Source of the DNA: Bacteroidota bacterium
Lineage (GTDB): Bacteria; Bacteroidota; Bacteroidia; UKL13-3
Direction: 5' to 3'
Assembly (NCBI GenBank): GCA_947477885.1
Contig: CANJUD010000004.1
Coordinates: 100,997 to 164,996, forward strand
DNA length: 64,000 bases
The position numbers and the translations under genes were made by a program. Below the pieces are notes generated by a model. It was not told where the DNA came from, searched no databases, and worked only from the letters and a program-made list of their open reading frames with translations. Positions 35,756 to 44,842 of the stretch are shown here, piece after piece (positions within the stretch are counted from its first letter, which is position 1; every line of letters begins with the position of its first letter).

Positions 35756-37015
35756 ATGAATTTACAAGATATTAAAAACCGTTTCGAGATTGTAGGTAAT
35801 TCTCCTTTGCTCAATCTCTCCCTCGAAACTGCCATCAAAGTTGCCCCCACCGAAATGACTGTATTAATCAATGGTGAAAGTGGCGTAGGTAAAGAGAACT
35901 TTAGTAAAATAATCCATACACTTAGCAATAGAAAGCACGGGCCTTTTATAGCTGTTAACTGCGGAGCAATACCCGAAGGAACTATAGACAGTGAGTTGTT
36001 TGGTCACGAAAAGGGAGCTTATACTGGAGCGCATGAGTTACGTAAAGGATATTTCGAAACTGTAAATGGGGGTACAATTTTCTTAGATGAAATAGGAGAA
36101 TTACCCTTAGAAACACAAGCACGATTGCTCAGGGTTTTAGAGTCGGGCGAATTTATTAAAGTGGGGAGTAGCAAATCACAAAAAACCGATGTCCGCGTAG
36201 TAGCCGCAACCAACCGTGATTTACTGGAACTTACCCAGCAAGGTAAATTTAGAGAGGATTTATATTATAGACTTAATACCGTACCCATCAAAGTTCCTGC
36301 TTTGCGTGATCGCGGGGAAGATGTGGTATTGTTATTTCGCAAATTTGCACAAGGCTTTGCCGAAAAATATAAAACACAGCCTGCCACATTGCAGCCAGAT
36401 GCCGCTCAGTTGTTAATAAACTATCGTTGGCCAGGTAATATCAGGCAGCTTAAGAATATCACTGAGCAATTATCGGTATTGGAAAATGAAAAAAGTATTG
36501 TAGCTGAACTATTATATAATTATTTACCAAAAGAAAATCCACAGGTCCCCGCACTATTTGCTGGCAATACCAATGAGCATGGATTAAGTGAGCGTGATAT
36601 CTTCTACAAAGTACTATATGATTTAAGGCGTGACATGAATGAGCTAAAACAGGTTGTGTACAGCATGATGCAAAATCCTACAGAAGCTGCTAAAATGGTG
36701 CAAAGCGAAAAGGTACAAAGCCTCATGAAAATCACACATGAAGAAGATACAATGCAGATGGTTCAGCCTTATATGCAGCCTCAGCAAGTATATAGCAAAC
36801 AGCAGCCAATCATAATCAGCCAACCTATGACACAGTCTTTAGAAGTGAGAGAAGAGCCAGAGAATGAGGTACTCTCGCTAGAGAAGAGAGAACTAGAATT
36901 TATCAAGAAAGCTTTAGAGAAGTACAAGAACAAACGTCGGTCAGCTGCAAGAGAATTGGGCATCTCAGAACGGACCTTATATAGAAAAATTAAGCAGTAC
37001 GATTTAGATAAGTAG
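35756..37015 (+). CDS. sigma-54-dependent transcriptional activator (AAA+ and Fis domains only)
   Basis: A 419-residue regulator that activates RNA polymerase containing sigma-54. It starts directly with the AAA+ domain: Walker A GESGVGKE at 40-47, the sigma-54 contact loop GAYTGA at 87-92 (Tyr in place of the usual Phe), and Walker B GTIFLDEIGELP. A low-complexity Gln/Met/Pro linker at about 310-370 leads to the Fis-type helix-turn-helix at the C-terminus (RRSAARELGISERTLYRKI). There is no receiver or GAF domain, so it is not directly phosphorylated and may be controlled by a partner or its own level. Confidence 0.9.
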   Translation: MNLQDIKNRFEIVGNSPLLNLSLETAIKVAPTEMTVLINGESGVGKENFSKIIHTLSNRKHGPFIAVNCGAIPEGTIDSELFGHEKGAYTGAHELRKGYFETVNGGTIFLDEIGELPLETQARLLRVLESGEFIKVGSSKSQKTDVRVVAATNRDLLELTQQGKFREDLYYRLNTVPIKVPALRDRGEDVVLLFRKFAQGFAEKYKTQPATLQPDAAQLLINYRWPGNIRQLKNITEQLSVLENEKSIVAELLYNYLPKENPQVPALFAGNTNEHGLSERDIFYKVLYDLRRDMNELKQVVYSMMQNPTEAAKMVQSEKVQSLMKITHEEDTMQMVQPYMQPQQVYSKQQPIIISQPMTQSLEVREEPENEVLSLEKRELEFIKKALEKYKNKRRSAARELGISERTLYRKIKQYDLDK

Positions 37016-37023
37016 TAACTACT

Positions 37024-37413
37024 TTACTTTATAGTGTAACCCTTCATATTCAAATTCACGCTGCCATTTCTTGCATCTGAATATACAATAACCTGCTTGC
37101 TAAAATTTCCCAAATGGCCTTGCGGGTCATAAACACACTCCACCCAACCCCATCCGCCAGCCTTTATTGTTTCCTTACTCCATACTGGGATGATACAATT
37201 GCACAAACTGCCAACGTATCTAATTGTTAAAGACATATTCCCTGTATTTTGAAAAAAGTATTTAAATGTAGCGGGTGTACTTACTTTAATAGTTGTTGTG
37301 TCAATCGATGTTTTGATGAAGGTCATCTCAGCATATAAGGTATCGCTTTTTTGAGATAGGGATGCCTTAGTAATAAGACTCGCTAATAATAGAAAGAAGA
37401 TTTTAAATTTCAT
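37024..37413 (-). CDS. small DUF1573 protein
   Basis: A 129-residue exported protein starting MKFKIFFLLLASLITKASLS. It has the DUF1573 pattern: TPATFKYFFQNTGNMSLTI followed by SLCNCIIP with the CxC pair, and a strand-rich end SVNLNMKGYTI. DUF1573 forms Ig-like domains whose role is unknown. An ATG 8 codons upstream is open but less like a signal-peptide start. The longer paralogue is at 46682. It is convergent with the sigma-54 gene. Confidence 0.8.
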   Translation of the reverse strand: MKFKIFFLLLASLITKASLSQKSDTLYAEMTFIKTSIDTTTIKVSTPATFKYFFQNTGNMSLTIRYVGSLCNCIIPVWSKETIKAGGWGWVECVYDPQGHLGNFSKQVIVYSDARNGSVNLNMKGYTIK

Positions 37414-37461
37414 ATGGAATGCTTGCCCCAATCCCAACTATTATACCAAGTAAAAGATAGT

Positions 37462-37893
37462 TTATTTATACAGGTTTTTATTTTGCTTAGAGAATAAGCT
37501 ATCAATGCTCATTTTACCAGGCCCTGCAATAAATAAAACCAGATATGTAATCATATATAAAAAAGCTTCTTGCCCGTCACCAAATATTTCACCTTTATGC
37601 GAAACAAAAACCGCTACTACCATTGTTATTATTAGTGGGATTAAAGTGAGTCGGGTAAGCAGTCCAGCAGCTAACAGAATGGAGCAAAACAATTCGGCTA
37701 CTATTACCAAGGCTAACGAAATCTCACCGCTTAAGCCCATAAAGCTCATAAATTTGGCTTGCTTCTCAGCAAAATTTGCCATTTTATTGTAGCCATGAGG
37801 TACCATTAGAATAGCAACCATGAGACGCAAAATAAGCAGCCCCATGTTTATTCGGAATGGTTGCAGTTCGGTATTTAGGATTTTTTTAATCAT
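37462..37893 (-). CDS. DoxX-family membrane protein
   Basis: A 143-residue protein with four predicted membrane helices, starting after a cytoplasmic N-terminus: INMGLLILRLMVAILMVPHGY is the characteristic first helix, then EISLALVIVAELFCSILLAAGL. DoxX proteins are small membrane proteins, sometimes linked to oxidative stress or quinol oxidation. No partner is visible in the vicinity. Confidence 0.85.
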   Translation of the reverse strand: MIKKILNTELQPFRINMGLLILRLMVAILMVPHGYNKMANFAEKQAKFMSFMGLSGEISLALVIVAELFCSILLAAGLLTRLTLIPLIITMVVAVFVSHKGEIFGDGQEAFLYMITYLVLFIAGPGKMSIDSLFSKQNKNLYK

Positions 37894-37943
37894 TGGAAGT
37901 GCTATTATATTAAGTTTAGGGAGATAATGAGTGATTTAATGCA

Positions 37944-37951
37944 CAAATGTA
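37944..37951 (-). promoter_or_regulatory. -7 element of the doxX-like gene
   Basis: TACATTTG on the minus strand, 51 bases upstream of the ATG at 37893. No clear -33. Confidence 0.4.
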
Positions 37952-38024
37952 GGAGAGTTTGCTCAATTACACATAAAGTAAACATTAACTAGCTATTGTA
38001 ATTGAAAATTGAGTGCTCAGTATC

Positions 38025-38906
38025 TTATTTTACCACCACTCTGCTCACATACTTGCCTGCAAATATTCCATAACCTTGCCCAATAATATTTGAGTATATC
38101 TGCAATTGGTCTGTTCCACCCGCTTTTATGTATGCCGATAATGAGGTTTGGTAAGTTCTCCAATCACTGCTTAGGTTCGATAAGTTTAGCCTGAACTGAG
38201 TAAGTCCATTTACATTATAGTCAATGCTGGTCACATATAAATCGAACGCTACAGCAGCTCCTTTCCAGTCACTATTGCTTATGGTGTATGTTGCTGAGGT
38301 AACTCCTGTACTTGCATATTTTTTCCAATTATTATCGGGGATAAAGCTTAATATGGGTGAATATTGTGCTCTTTGTGCATCATAATACTCTATGAACATT
38401 TCGGGATTCAGCATCCCTGCTATGTCTGCAATCTCAAAATGTATTTTCCCTAGCCAATTGCCTAATGCGTCTTGCTTGGCTGAGTCTTTAAAATAAGCAT
38501 TTAAAATACTTATACTATCAGGAATTGTTGCAACAGCGTCTACCTGATAACGGTTATCTGCAAATCGAGGATTACGCACTTCTAATTTATAGTTAGCACC
38601 CGCCTTAGCAATTGTGGAACTTTTATAGACGGAATAAAACTTCACATAAGGGATAATCTCTTTGAAAACAGCATTTTCATATAAAATCACCACAGAATTT
38701 GAATCAGTACCAAATAAATTTGAATCAATGGGGGTGCCAGTTAATGAAGTATATACATAAAAATTATCTCCATTTGCAAACAGGCAATTTACTACTTGTT
38801 TATGCTCTTCAAATTTTGAATTCAAATTTGCTGGCCGCTCACAGCTTGGTATTATGCCTATTATCAAAACATTATATAGAAGTAGCTTTATAAATCTTGG
38901 TTTCAT
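38025..38906 (-). CDS. DUF4249 lipoprotein (partner of the TonB receptor)
   Basis: A 293-residue lipoprotein beginning MKPRFIKLLLYNVLIIGIIPSC, with the lipobox Cys at residue 22. The rest is beta-rich, with segments KLEVRNPRFADNRYQVDA and FAGKYVSRVVVK at the end. This pattern is DUF4249, a family often encoded directly after TonB-dependent receptors. It starts 4 bases after the receptor stop, so it is in the same operon. Probable surface or outer-membrane-attached component of a nutrient uptake complex; the ligand is unknown. Confidence 0.82.
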   Translation of the reverse strand: MKPRFIKLLLYNVLIIGIIPSCERPANLNSKFEEHKQVVNCLFANGDNFYVYTSLTGTPIDSNLFGTDSNSVVILYENAVFKEIIPYVKFYSVYKSSTIAKAGANYKLEVRNPRFADNRYQVDAVATIPDSISILNAYFKDSAKQDALGNWLGKIHFEIADIAGMLNPEMFIEYYDAQRAQYSPILSFIPDNNWKKYASTGVTSATYTISNSDWKGAAVAFDLYVTSIDYNVNGLTQFRLNLSNLSSDWRTYQTSLSAYIKAGGTDQLQIYSNIIGQGYGIFAGKYVSRVVVK

Positions 38907-38910
38907 GGTG

Positions 38911-41328
38911 TTAAAATCTATATTGGTAGCCAATAGAAGGTATTAATGGAAATGATCTTGCTGCTACAAGTGTGTATCGGTTGGTTAGTTTATCGTAATT
39001 GTAACTAAGTAATTCGGGGTTGAATGAGGCCAAGGCATTGTATAAAGTAATAGTAAACGATTGTTGTCGTCTGCCATCAGGATGTTTTCCTATAAGGTTC
39101 ATGCTAAAGTCTATTCGCTTAAATACCCCAAATGCAGAATTGTTTTTTCCCCCATACAATAATACTTGCTGCCCTTGCCAATTGGGATAACTTTGTTGCC
39201 CCTGAGGTAGGAATAATTTAGCAATAGGAACTGAAATAGGAAATCCTCCTGAAAGTACTACTGTGGTTCCCAAAACAACCTTTCTTCTCCACTGATGTGT
39301 CATACATAATGTAATGTCGCTTTTCCTATCGAGGCTGTATCTGTAGTACTCTCCATTGTTGTATCCTGCAATTTTGCGGTAACTCCACGTTTGGCACCAA
39401 CTAATCCATCCTTTACTCAATCCAGCGTTTTTATGAAATATAATTTCCGTACCATAACTCTTGCCTTTGCCATCAATCAATAATCTTTGCCAATCAAAAT
39501 CAGCACTGTTTTTTGGCTTCGCTCCAGGATTTGCTACTGATACTCGCTCCATATAAATATAGTAAGCATTACCTTCAAAGGACCATTTTCTGTTAAGGGT
39601 CTTAACCATTTGTAAACTTAATTGGTCATTAACTTGCGGCCCAAGCGCAGTTGTAAGTGGGAACCAGTGATCACTGAGCATTAGCCCGCTATATAAGGTT
39701 TGAAAATAATTTTTCATTTGCCCTGTCCTATCATATGCCATTTTCATATGCCAATTATTTTGAAGCAATTGGTAATAAGCAATTCGAGGTTCGGGCACTA
39801 TATATAATTTACCATTTGAATAGGCCATACTTAATCGTGCCCCTATGGTAAATGACTTGTGACCCTTATTCACTTCTTTGTGAAGGCTAAAATACAAAGA
39901 GCTTGTTAACTGCTTTATCATCGGTTCAGACCTGTAAGTGGTATCGTATAGCTTAATTGTGTCAGAAGTTTGAAGTAGTTTTTGGCTTCCTGTTTCATAA
40001 TTCTCTATCCAAAAATTGCCCCCATACAATAAGTTACCATCTGATTTGGCCTTGTATTCATCATACATTAGGCCGTAGCAATTTAAACCTCTAAGGTTGT
40101 CACGCGTTGTTTTGGTTATGTTAGTAATAAAAGAACCTGCAATTATATTCTTCTCTTCATTTATCGCGTTTTTAAAATATATATTATTAACTGCCAAAGC
40201 AACAGCACTGTACCCCCTTTTCATTACCTTTTCCCATTTAAGCCAACTCGTATATCCTCCATATTTTAAACTCTCGTCGCGTTTCAATTCAGCTGTTTTA
40301 CCATTGCCGCTTGCATCCGTTTTCTTTCTAAAAAAAGATAATACATCCTCGTTTTTAAGTAGTTGAAAATATAGATTATCTTTTTTATTGAGAATATACT
40401 TCAATCTCACGTTAATATCTCTAAAATTATAAGCATTTTTGATGCTATCACTATTATCAATCTTTACTAACCAATCGACATATGAACGCCGATAACTGAT
40501 ACTATAAGTTAACCGTTTACCTATAGGCCCATTAAAGTTGATTGAAAAAGCAGCTAGACTTAACTGATAACCACCAGAGAGTTTTTTTGTATCACCTTCA
40601 TTGGGTGTTAATAATATTGCTCCTCCAGCCCTACCACCCACATTAGCCCCCATGCCACTCTTCACCAATTCGGTCCTAGTAAAATCACTTTCATTAAATA
40701 CTGACAAATAGCCTGAAGCATGCTGAATATTATACACGGGTACTCCATCCACAAAATAGTTAGTTTGATTGGTATTGCATCCGCGAAGCGAAGCATATAC
40801 TATCCCACTTCTGTTCTTATTAACACCAGGGGCAAATTGCAAGTTCTTAAGTAAATCAGGCTCGCCAAACAGCACCGGAATATTATTTAGCTTTTTATTG
40901 TTAATCATATAGGTACCTGTGCTAGCTCCAATTGAATCATTTTGCAGCACTTGAGTGGTTTTTCTAAGTAATGCCATATCTGGGATCCTAAAAAGTGAGA
41001 TGTCTAAATTCTCATCATTATATATTTTTAAATTGATACTAAAATCTTTGAAACCAGAGGACAGCATATTTATTCTATGATCTCCGTATCCAACTAATAA
41101 GATATATCTACCGCGTTCATTTGAAAAACAGCGAACATCTTTACTGGTAACCAATACGCCCGGCAAAGGTTTGCCAGTAACCATATCGGAAATTGTACCA
41201 CTTATTAAAAAATTTTGCCCTAATGTTTTCTCTGGCACAAATACCAGTGCAACAAGACCTAACCACAACAGTACTTTTAACTTAAACCTATACACTACAG
41301 CAAAGCTAAAAGATTTTGCCCATTTCAT
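38911..41328 (-). CDS. TonB-dependent outer membrane receptor with carboxypeptidase-like N-domain
   Basis: An 805-residue receptor. The signal segment (about residues 15-38) ends at LGQ, followed by a carboxypeptidase-regulatory-like domain (ISGTISDMVTGKPLPGVLVTSKD). The plug is at about 140-230, with LLKNLQFAPGVNKNRSGIVYASLRG and QTNYFVDGVPVYN and the RTELVKSGMGANVGGRAGG signature. The barrel extends to residue 805 and ends with an aromatic residue (YQYRF). It imports a ligand using TonB energy. The DUF4249 gene follows on the same mRNA. Confidence 0.9.
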   Translation of the reverse strand: MKWAKSFSFAVVYRFKLKVLLWLGLVALVFVPEKTLGQNFLISGTISDMVTGKPLPGVLVTSKDVRCFSNERGRYILLVGYGDHRINMLSSGFKDFSINLKIYNDENLDISLFRIPDMALLRKTTQVLQNDSIGASTGTYMINNKKLNNIPVLFGEPDLLKNLQFAPGVNKNRSGIVYASLRGCNTNQTNYFVDGVPVYNIQHASGYLSVFNESDFTRTELVKSGMGANVGGRAGGAILLTPNEGDTKKLSGGYQLSLAAFSINFNGPIGKRLTYSISYRRSYVDWLVKIDNSDSIKNAYNFRDINVRLKYILNKKDNLYFQLLKNEDVLSFFRKKTDASGNGKTAELKRDESLKYGGYTSWLKWEKVMKRGYSAVALAVNNIYFKNAINEEKNIIAGSFITNITKTTRDNLRGLNCYGLMYDEYKAKSDGNLLYGGNFWIENYETGSQKLLQTSDTIKLYDTTYRSEPMIKQLTSSLYFSLHKEVNKGHKSFTIGARLSMAYSNGKLYIVPEPRIAYYQLLQNNWHMKMAYDRTGQMKNYFQTLYSGLMLSDHWFPLTTALGPQVNDQLSLQMVKTLNRKWSFEGNAYYIYMERVSVANPGAKPKNSADFDWQRLLIDGKGKSYGTEIIFHKNAGLSKGWISWCQTWSYRKIAGYNNGEYYRYSLDRKSDITLCMTHQWRRKVVLGTTVVLSGGFPISVPIAKLFLPQGQQSYPNWQGQQVLLYGGKNNSAFGVFKRIDFSMNLIGKHPDGRRQQSFTITLYNALASFNPELLSYNYDKLTNRYTLVAARSFPLIPSIGYQYRF

Positions 41329-41351
41329 AGCACATTTAACTTATTTTTCGT

Positions 41352-41359
41352 TATTTTTG
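41352..41359 (+). promoter_or_regulatory. -7 element of the tRNA-Arg promoter
   Basis: TATTTTTG on the plus strand, 14 bases before the tRNA 5' end, matches TAnnTTTG. No matching -33 at the usual distance. Confidence 0.5.
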
Positions 41360-41372
41360 CACCCTCATAAAT

Positions 41373-41446
41373 GGTTTTGTAGCTCAACTGGATAGAGCAT
41401 CTGACTACGAATCAGAAGGTTAGGGGTTCGACTCCCTTCAAGACCA
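41373..41446 (+). tRNA. tRNA-Arg (ACG anticodon)
   Basis: A 74-base cloverleaf: acceptor GGTTTTG pairs with CAAGACC, anticodon stem TCTGA/TCAGA with loop CTACGAA (anticodon ACG), T arm with GTTCGAC. The discriminator base is A and CCA is not encoded. Confidence 0.95.
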
Positions 41447-41457
41447 CTCGATGTTTT

Positions 41458-41491
41458 AAAAACCAAGCCTTTTTATAGGTTTGGTTTTTTT
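41458..41491 (+). terminator. terminator after tRNA-Arg
   Basis: AAAAACCAAGCC and GGTTTGGTTTTT form a stem with a T-run, 12 bases after the tRNA. Confidence 0.72.
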
Positions 41492-41989
41492 ATGCCTACA
41501 TTTTTAATCTATTTTATACACCTCTATTTCCTATTATTTAACCATCACACCATAGAAGAAGCTACAAAACAAAAAAATAGTGAGTCACATAAGCTCATGG
41601 TTAATAATCTTTATACTTATAGCTGGGTCAAACGTATTCATCAGCGTTTTTTCAAATCGTATGGTATCACAGCACAGCAGTATAATGTGCTCCGCATACT
41701 TCGTGTTTAATATGCTAATGCTGATTCAGCAGGTATAGTGCTTGATAGAATGATTGATAAATCATCGAACATTACAAGGTTGGTGGATAAACTGACCGCA
41801 AAAAAGTATGTAACAAGAACTGAAAATCCTGAAAACAGAAGGATGCAGCAATTACTTATAACACAAAAAGGGCTGGACTACTTAACGAAATTGGACCCGC
41901 TAGTTGATTCGCAATTTGATATCTGAGAGAGGTTGAATGATGCAGAAGCTAAAACCCTCAACGATTTACTAGACCGACTGCGGGGTTGA
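41492..41989 (+). pseudogene. MarR-family regulator with two in-frame stop codons
   Basis: One reading frame encodes a whole winged-helix MarR protein but is interrupted twice. The first part has YSWVKRIHQRFFKSYGITAQQYNVLRILR and then TAA at 41708-41710. The sense continues in frame with SSNITRLVDKLTAKKYVTR, PENRRMQQLLITQKGLDYL, then TGA at 41924-41926. It ends LNDAEAKTLNDLLDRLRG and TGA at 41987-41989. The N-terminus is uncertain because the frame begins at the terminator. The last 21 bases overlap the convergent XRE gene. Confidence 0.75.
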
Positions 41990-42331
41990 TTTTAAATCTC
42001 TAATTAGCTGTATTGCCTTGTGCAACGATTGGTTGCCCGCCACTATTAGTTTATCTATATCTTCAAGCACAAGCATCTTTTTTTCAAGTGCTTTTATGTT
42101 GCTGTCCTTTTTAAAAGTATCGCCATTACCCGTAATCAGCCATTCAGGGTTAATGTTAGGGTAACTTATTATTATTTTTTGCAGTATCTCAAGCGATGGG
42201 TTGTTCCTGCCATTGCACAAATGGGTGATAACAGGTTGCGAAACATCTATTGCCTGGGCAAATGACTTTTTGTTGTGCCCCAGCTCATCTATCAGCTGGT
42301 TTATCCTTACCGAAAATTCATTATCATTCAT
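41969..42331 (-). CDS. XRE-family helix-turn-helix regulator
   Basis: A 120-residue DNA-binding protein. The XRE helix-turn-helix spans about residues 10-60: INQLIDELGHNKKSFAQAID, VSQPVITHLCNGRNNPSLEI, ILQKIIISYPNINPEWLITG. The C-terminal 45 residues are helical and charged and could dimerise. Its own promoter region contains four copies of an 8-bp motif, so autorepression is likely. It may be the survivor of a lost mobile element or phage, but no such genes remain. Confidence 0.85.
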   Translation of the reverse strand: MNDNEFSVRINQLIDELGHNKKSFAQAIDVSQPVITHLCNGRNNPSLEILQKIIISYPNINPEWLITGNGDTFKKDSNIKALEKKMLVLEDIDKLIVAGNQSLHKAIQLIRDLKSTPQSV

Positions 42332-42367
42332 AAGTATTTAGTTAATAAATATATAAAACAACATATA

Positions 42368-42442
42368 ACATTTGTTAGTTGTTTAGTTTACAAATGTAAA
42401 CCGCCGTTGCCGCACTGCAAACATTTGTTAACTAACATTTGT
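42368..42442. promoter_or_regulatory. operator cluster: four ACATTTGT/ACAAATGT sites
   Basis: ACATTTGT is at 42368-42375, its complement ACAAATGT at 42390-42397 inside a TTTACA-AA-TGTAAA palindrome (42387-42400), and two more ACATTTGT copies at 42421-42428 and 42435-42442. They lie across and upstream of the XRE promoter, as expected for autoregulation. Confidence 0.6.
42391..42421 (-). promoter_or_regulatory. promoter of the XRE gene
   Basis: Minus strand TTTG (42421-42418), exactly 19 bases, TACATTTG (42398-42391), a full consensus match. The -7 element sits inside the operator palindrome at 42387-42400. Confidence 0.7.
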
Positions 42443-42740
42443 ATTATTTTTGTATACATCGTAAGTGTCTCTTAATGATTTTTATACACACACAACGTAA
42501 ACCTATACTTTAGATTTCTGTTTTTAAACCGATAGTGTGCAGTGTTTGTATTGCTGCATACCAAAAAAAGTGAAATACTGGCAAAGCACCACCTTTAATA
42601 AATCATATTGCCCCGCTCCTATTTTTTAAACCCGACACAAAGCAGTGGATGCTTGCAGCAAATAATAGAACCGCCCTTAAAATAAACTAACTAGAATTTT
42701 TCTTACAAGGTAATCCTGATGAAAGTAGATTTTTTTAAAC
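42443..42740. other. intergenic region, no gene seen
   Basis: No coding sequence or RNA is recognised. A plus-strand TATTTTTG at 42445-42452 lies 17 bases from TTTG at 42424, which could be a second, divergent promoter, but no product follows. Confidence 0.35.
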
Positions 42741-42770
42741 AAAAAAAGCCGCAACTCATCAGTTACGGCT
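42741..42770 (-). terminator. terminator of dnaK
   Basis: On the minus strand AGCCGTAACT and AGTTGCGGCT pair around GATG, followed by seven T, 26 bases after the dnaK stop. Confidence 0.75.
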
Positions 42771-42795
42771 ACTATTTGATAGTTATTTTTGCTTT

Positions 42796-44706
42796 TTACT
42801 TCACTTCTTCGAAATCTACATCTGTTACTTCAGCATTTTTATCCGAATTTTCAGTACCTTTATTATTTGCAGCGTCTTCTGCAGGCGGAGTTTGTTGGTT
42901 TTGAGTTGCTGCATATATATCTTGTGATGCTGCATTCCAAGCTTCGCTCAATTCAGTTGTTGCTATTTCAATTGCAGCAAAGTCTTTGCTAGCATGAGCT
43001 TCTTTAAGCTTATCGCAAGCATCTTGTATTGCTTTCTTTTTGTCTTCAGGGATTTTATCTCCGTATTCTTTTATCTGCTTTTCAGTTGAGAACACAAGTG
43101 CATCAGCAGCATTTAGTTTTTCAATTTCTTCTTTGGCTTTAGTATCTGCATCTGCATTGGCCGCTGCTTCATCTTTCATTCGTTTTATTTCAGCGTCGCT
43201 CAATCCGCTAGAGGCTTCGATTCTAATCTTCTGTTCTTTGCCTGTACCTTTATCTTTAGCCGAAACACTAAGTATTCCATTGGCATCAATATCAAAAGTA
43301 ACTTCAACCTGCGGAACTCCACGTGGTGCTGGAGGTATTCCATCCAAATGGAAACGTCCGATTGTTCTATTATCCTTAGCCAATTGACGTTCGCCTTGCA
43401 ATACATGTATTTCTACTGAAGGCTGGCTATCGCTTGCTGTGCTAAATGTTTCAGATTTTTTGGAAGGAATGGTCGTATTCGATTCTATCAAACGTGTGAA
43501 TACGCCGCCCATAGTTTCAATACCTAAAGATAACGGTGTTACATCTAGCAATAACACATCTTTTACCTCGCCTGTTAGCACACCTCCTTGAATAGCCGCA
43601 CCAATAGCAACTACCTCGTCAGGGTTTACACCTTTACTTGGAGCTTTGCCAAAGAACTTCTCAACTGCTGCCTGAATGGCTGGTATGCGAGTTGAACCAC
43701 CTACCAAAATAACTTCGTCAATATCGCTTGTAGTATATCCAGCGTTTTTCAAAGCTGATTTACAAGGCTCAATTGTGCGTTGCACTAAATCATCAACCAA
43801 CTGTTCAAATTTTGCACGGCTTAGGGTACGAACCAAATGTTTGGGGATTCCGTCAACTGGCATTATATAAGGTAAGTTAATTTCTGTGGAAGGGCTGCTA
43901 GATAATTCTATTTTTGCTTTTTCTGCTGCCTCTTTTAAACGTTGCAGGGCCATGGGGTCTTTACTTAAATCTAGGCCACTATTTTCATCTTTAAATTCTT
44001 GAACCAACCAATCTATTATTTTGTGGTCGAAATCGTCGCCACCTAAATGTGTATCACCGTCGGTCGATTTAACCTCAAATACTCCTTCGCCAAGTTCTAA
44101 TACTGATACATCATGAGTTCCACCACCACAATCAAATACAGCTATTTTCATATCTTTGTTGCGTTTGTCTAGTCCATAAGCAAGAGCTGCCGCAGTAGGT
44201 TCGTTAATAATACGTTTCACAATAAGTCCTGCGATTTCACCAGCTTCTTTAGTAGCTTGGCGTTGGGCATCATTGAAATATGCTGGAACTGTAATAACTG
44301 CTTCTTTCACTTCATGTCCTAAAAAGTCTTCCGCAGTCTTCTTCATTTTTTGAAGAATCATCGCACTAATTTCTTGAGGAGAATAAAGACGTTCGTCAAT
44401 TTTAACTCGAGGAGTATTATTGTCACCTTTAACAACATTATAAGGAACACGAGAAACTTCTTTCGTACATTGATCGAATGTGTTTCCCATAAACCTTTTA
44501 ATTGAATAAATGGTGTTTGTAGGATTGGTGATGGATTGGCGTTTGGCTGGATCGCCTATTTTACGTTCGCCATCTTTTAAAAATGCCACTATTGATGGAG
44601 TGGTGCGTTTGCCTTCGCTGTTTGAAATAACCACTGGCTCATTGCCTTCCATCACTGATACACAAGAGTTTGTAGTTCCGAGGTCTATACCTATAATTTT
44701 TGCCAT
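42796..44706 (-). CDS. dnaK: molecular chaperone DnaK (Hsp70)
   Basis: A 636-residue Hsp70. The ATPase domain starts [18 protein letters not shown] and contains [19 protein letters not shown] and [13 protein letters not shown]. The substrate-binding domain begins after [19 protein letters not shown], and the C-terminus ends in [10 protein letters not shown]. It folds nascent and stressed proteins with DnaJ and GrpE, which are not in this window. No CIRCE or sigma-32-like promoter was identified upstream. Confidence 0.97.
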   Translation of the reverse strand: MAKIIGIDLGTTNSCVSVMEGNEPVVISNSEGKRTTPSIVAFLKDGERKIGDPAKRQSITNPTNTIYSIKRFMGNTFDQCTKEVSRVPYNVVKGDNNTPRVKIDERLYSPQEISAMILQKMKKTAEDFLGHEVKEAVITVPAYFNDAQRQATKEAGEIAGLIVKRIINEPTAAALAYGLDKRNKDMKIAVFDCGGGTHDVSVLELGEGVFEVKSTDGDTHLGGDDFDHKIIDWLVQEFKDENSGLDLSKDPMALQRLKEAAEKAKIELSSSPSTEINLPYIMPVDGIPKHLVRTLSRAKFEQLVDDLVQRTIEPCKSALKNAGYTTSDIDEVILVGGSTRIPAIQAAVEKFFGKAPSKGVNPDEVVAIGAAIQGGVLTGEVKDVLLLDVTPLSLGIETMGGVFTRLIESNTTIPSKKSETFSTASDSQPSVEIHVLQGERQLAKDNRTIGRFHLDGIPPAPRGVPQVEVTFDIDANGILSVSAKDKGTGKEQKIRIEASSGLSDAEIKRMKDEAAANADADTKAKEEIEKLNAADALVFSTEKQIKEYGDKIPEDKKKAIQDACDKLKEAHASKDFAAIEIATTELSEAWNAASQDIYAATQNQQTPPAEDAANNKGTENSDKNAEVTDVDFEEVK

Positions 44707-44842
44707 ATTTTTTATTTATTATTTGTTGCTCGTTTTACAACTATTTTGCCATCACTCAAACAGGAAATTTTGGCAGAAAAATAATCAATTTATAAAAATC
44801 GGTGACAGCTTATAAGACATAATAGAGTTTTTATTTCTATTA

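Noticed and set aside
41492-41989. Stop-codon reassignment or readthrough in this organism
   Set aside because: All other genes here use TAA, TAG and TGA as ordinary stops and are well bounded, so pseudogene decay is the simpler reading.
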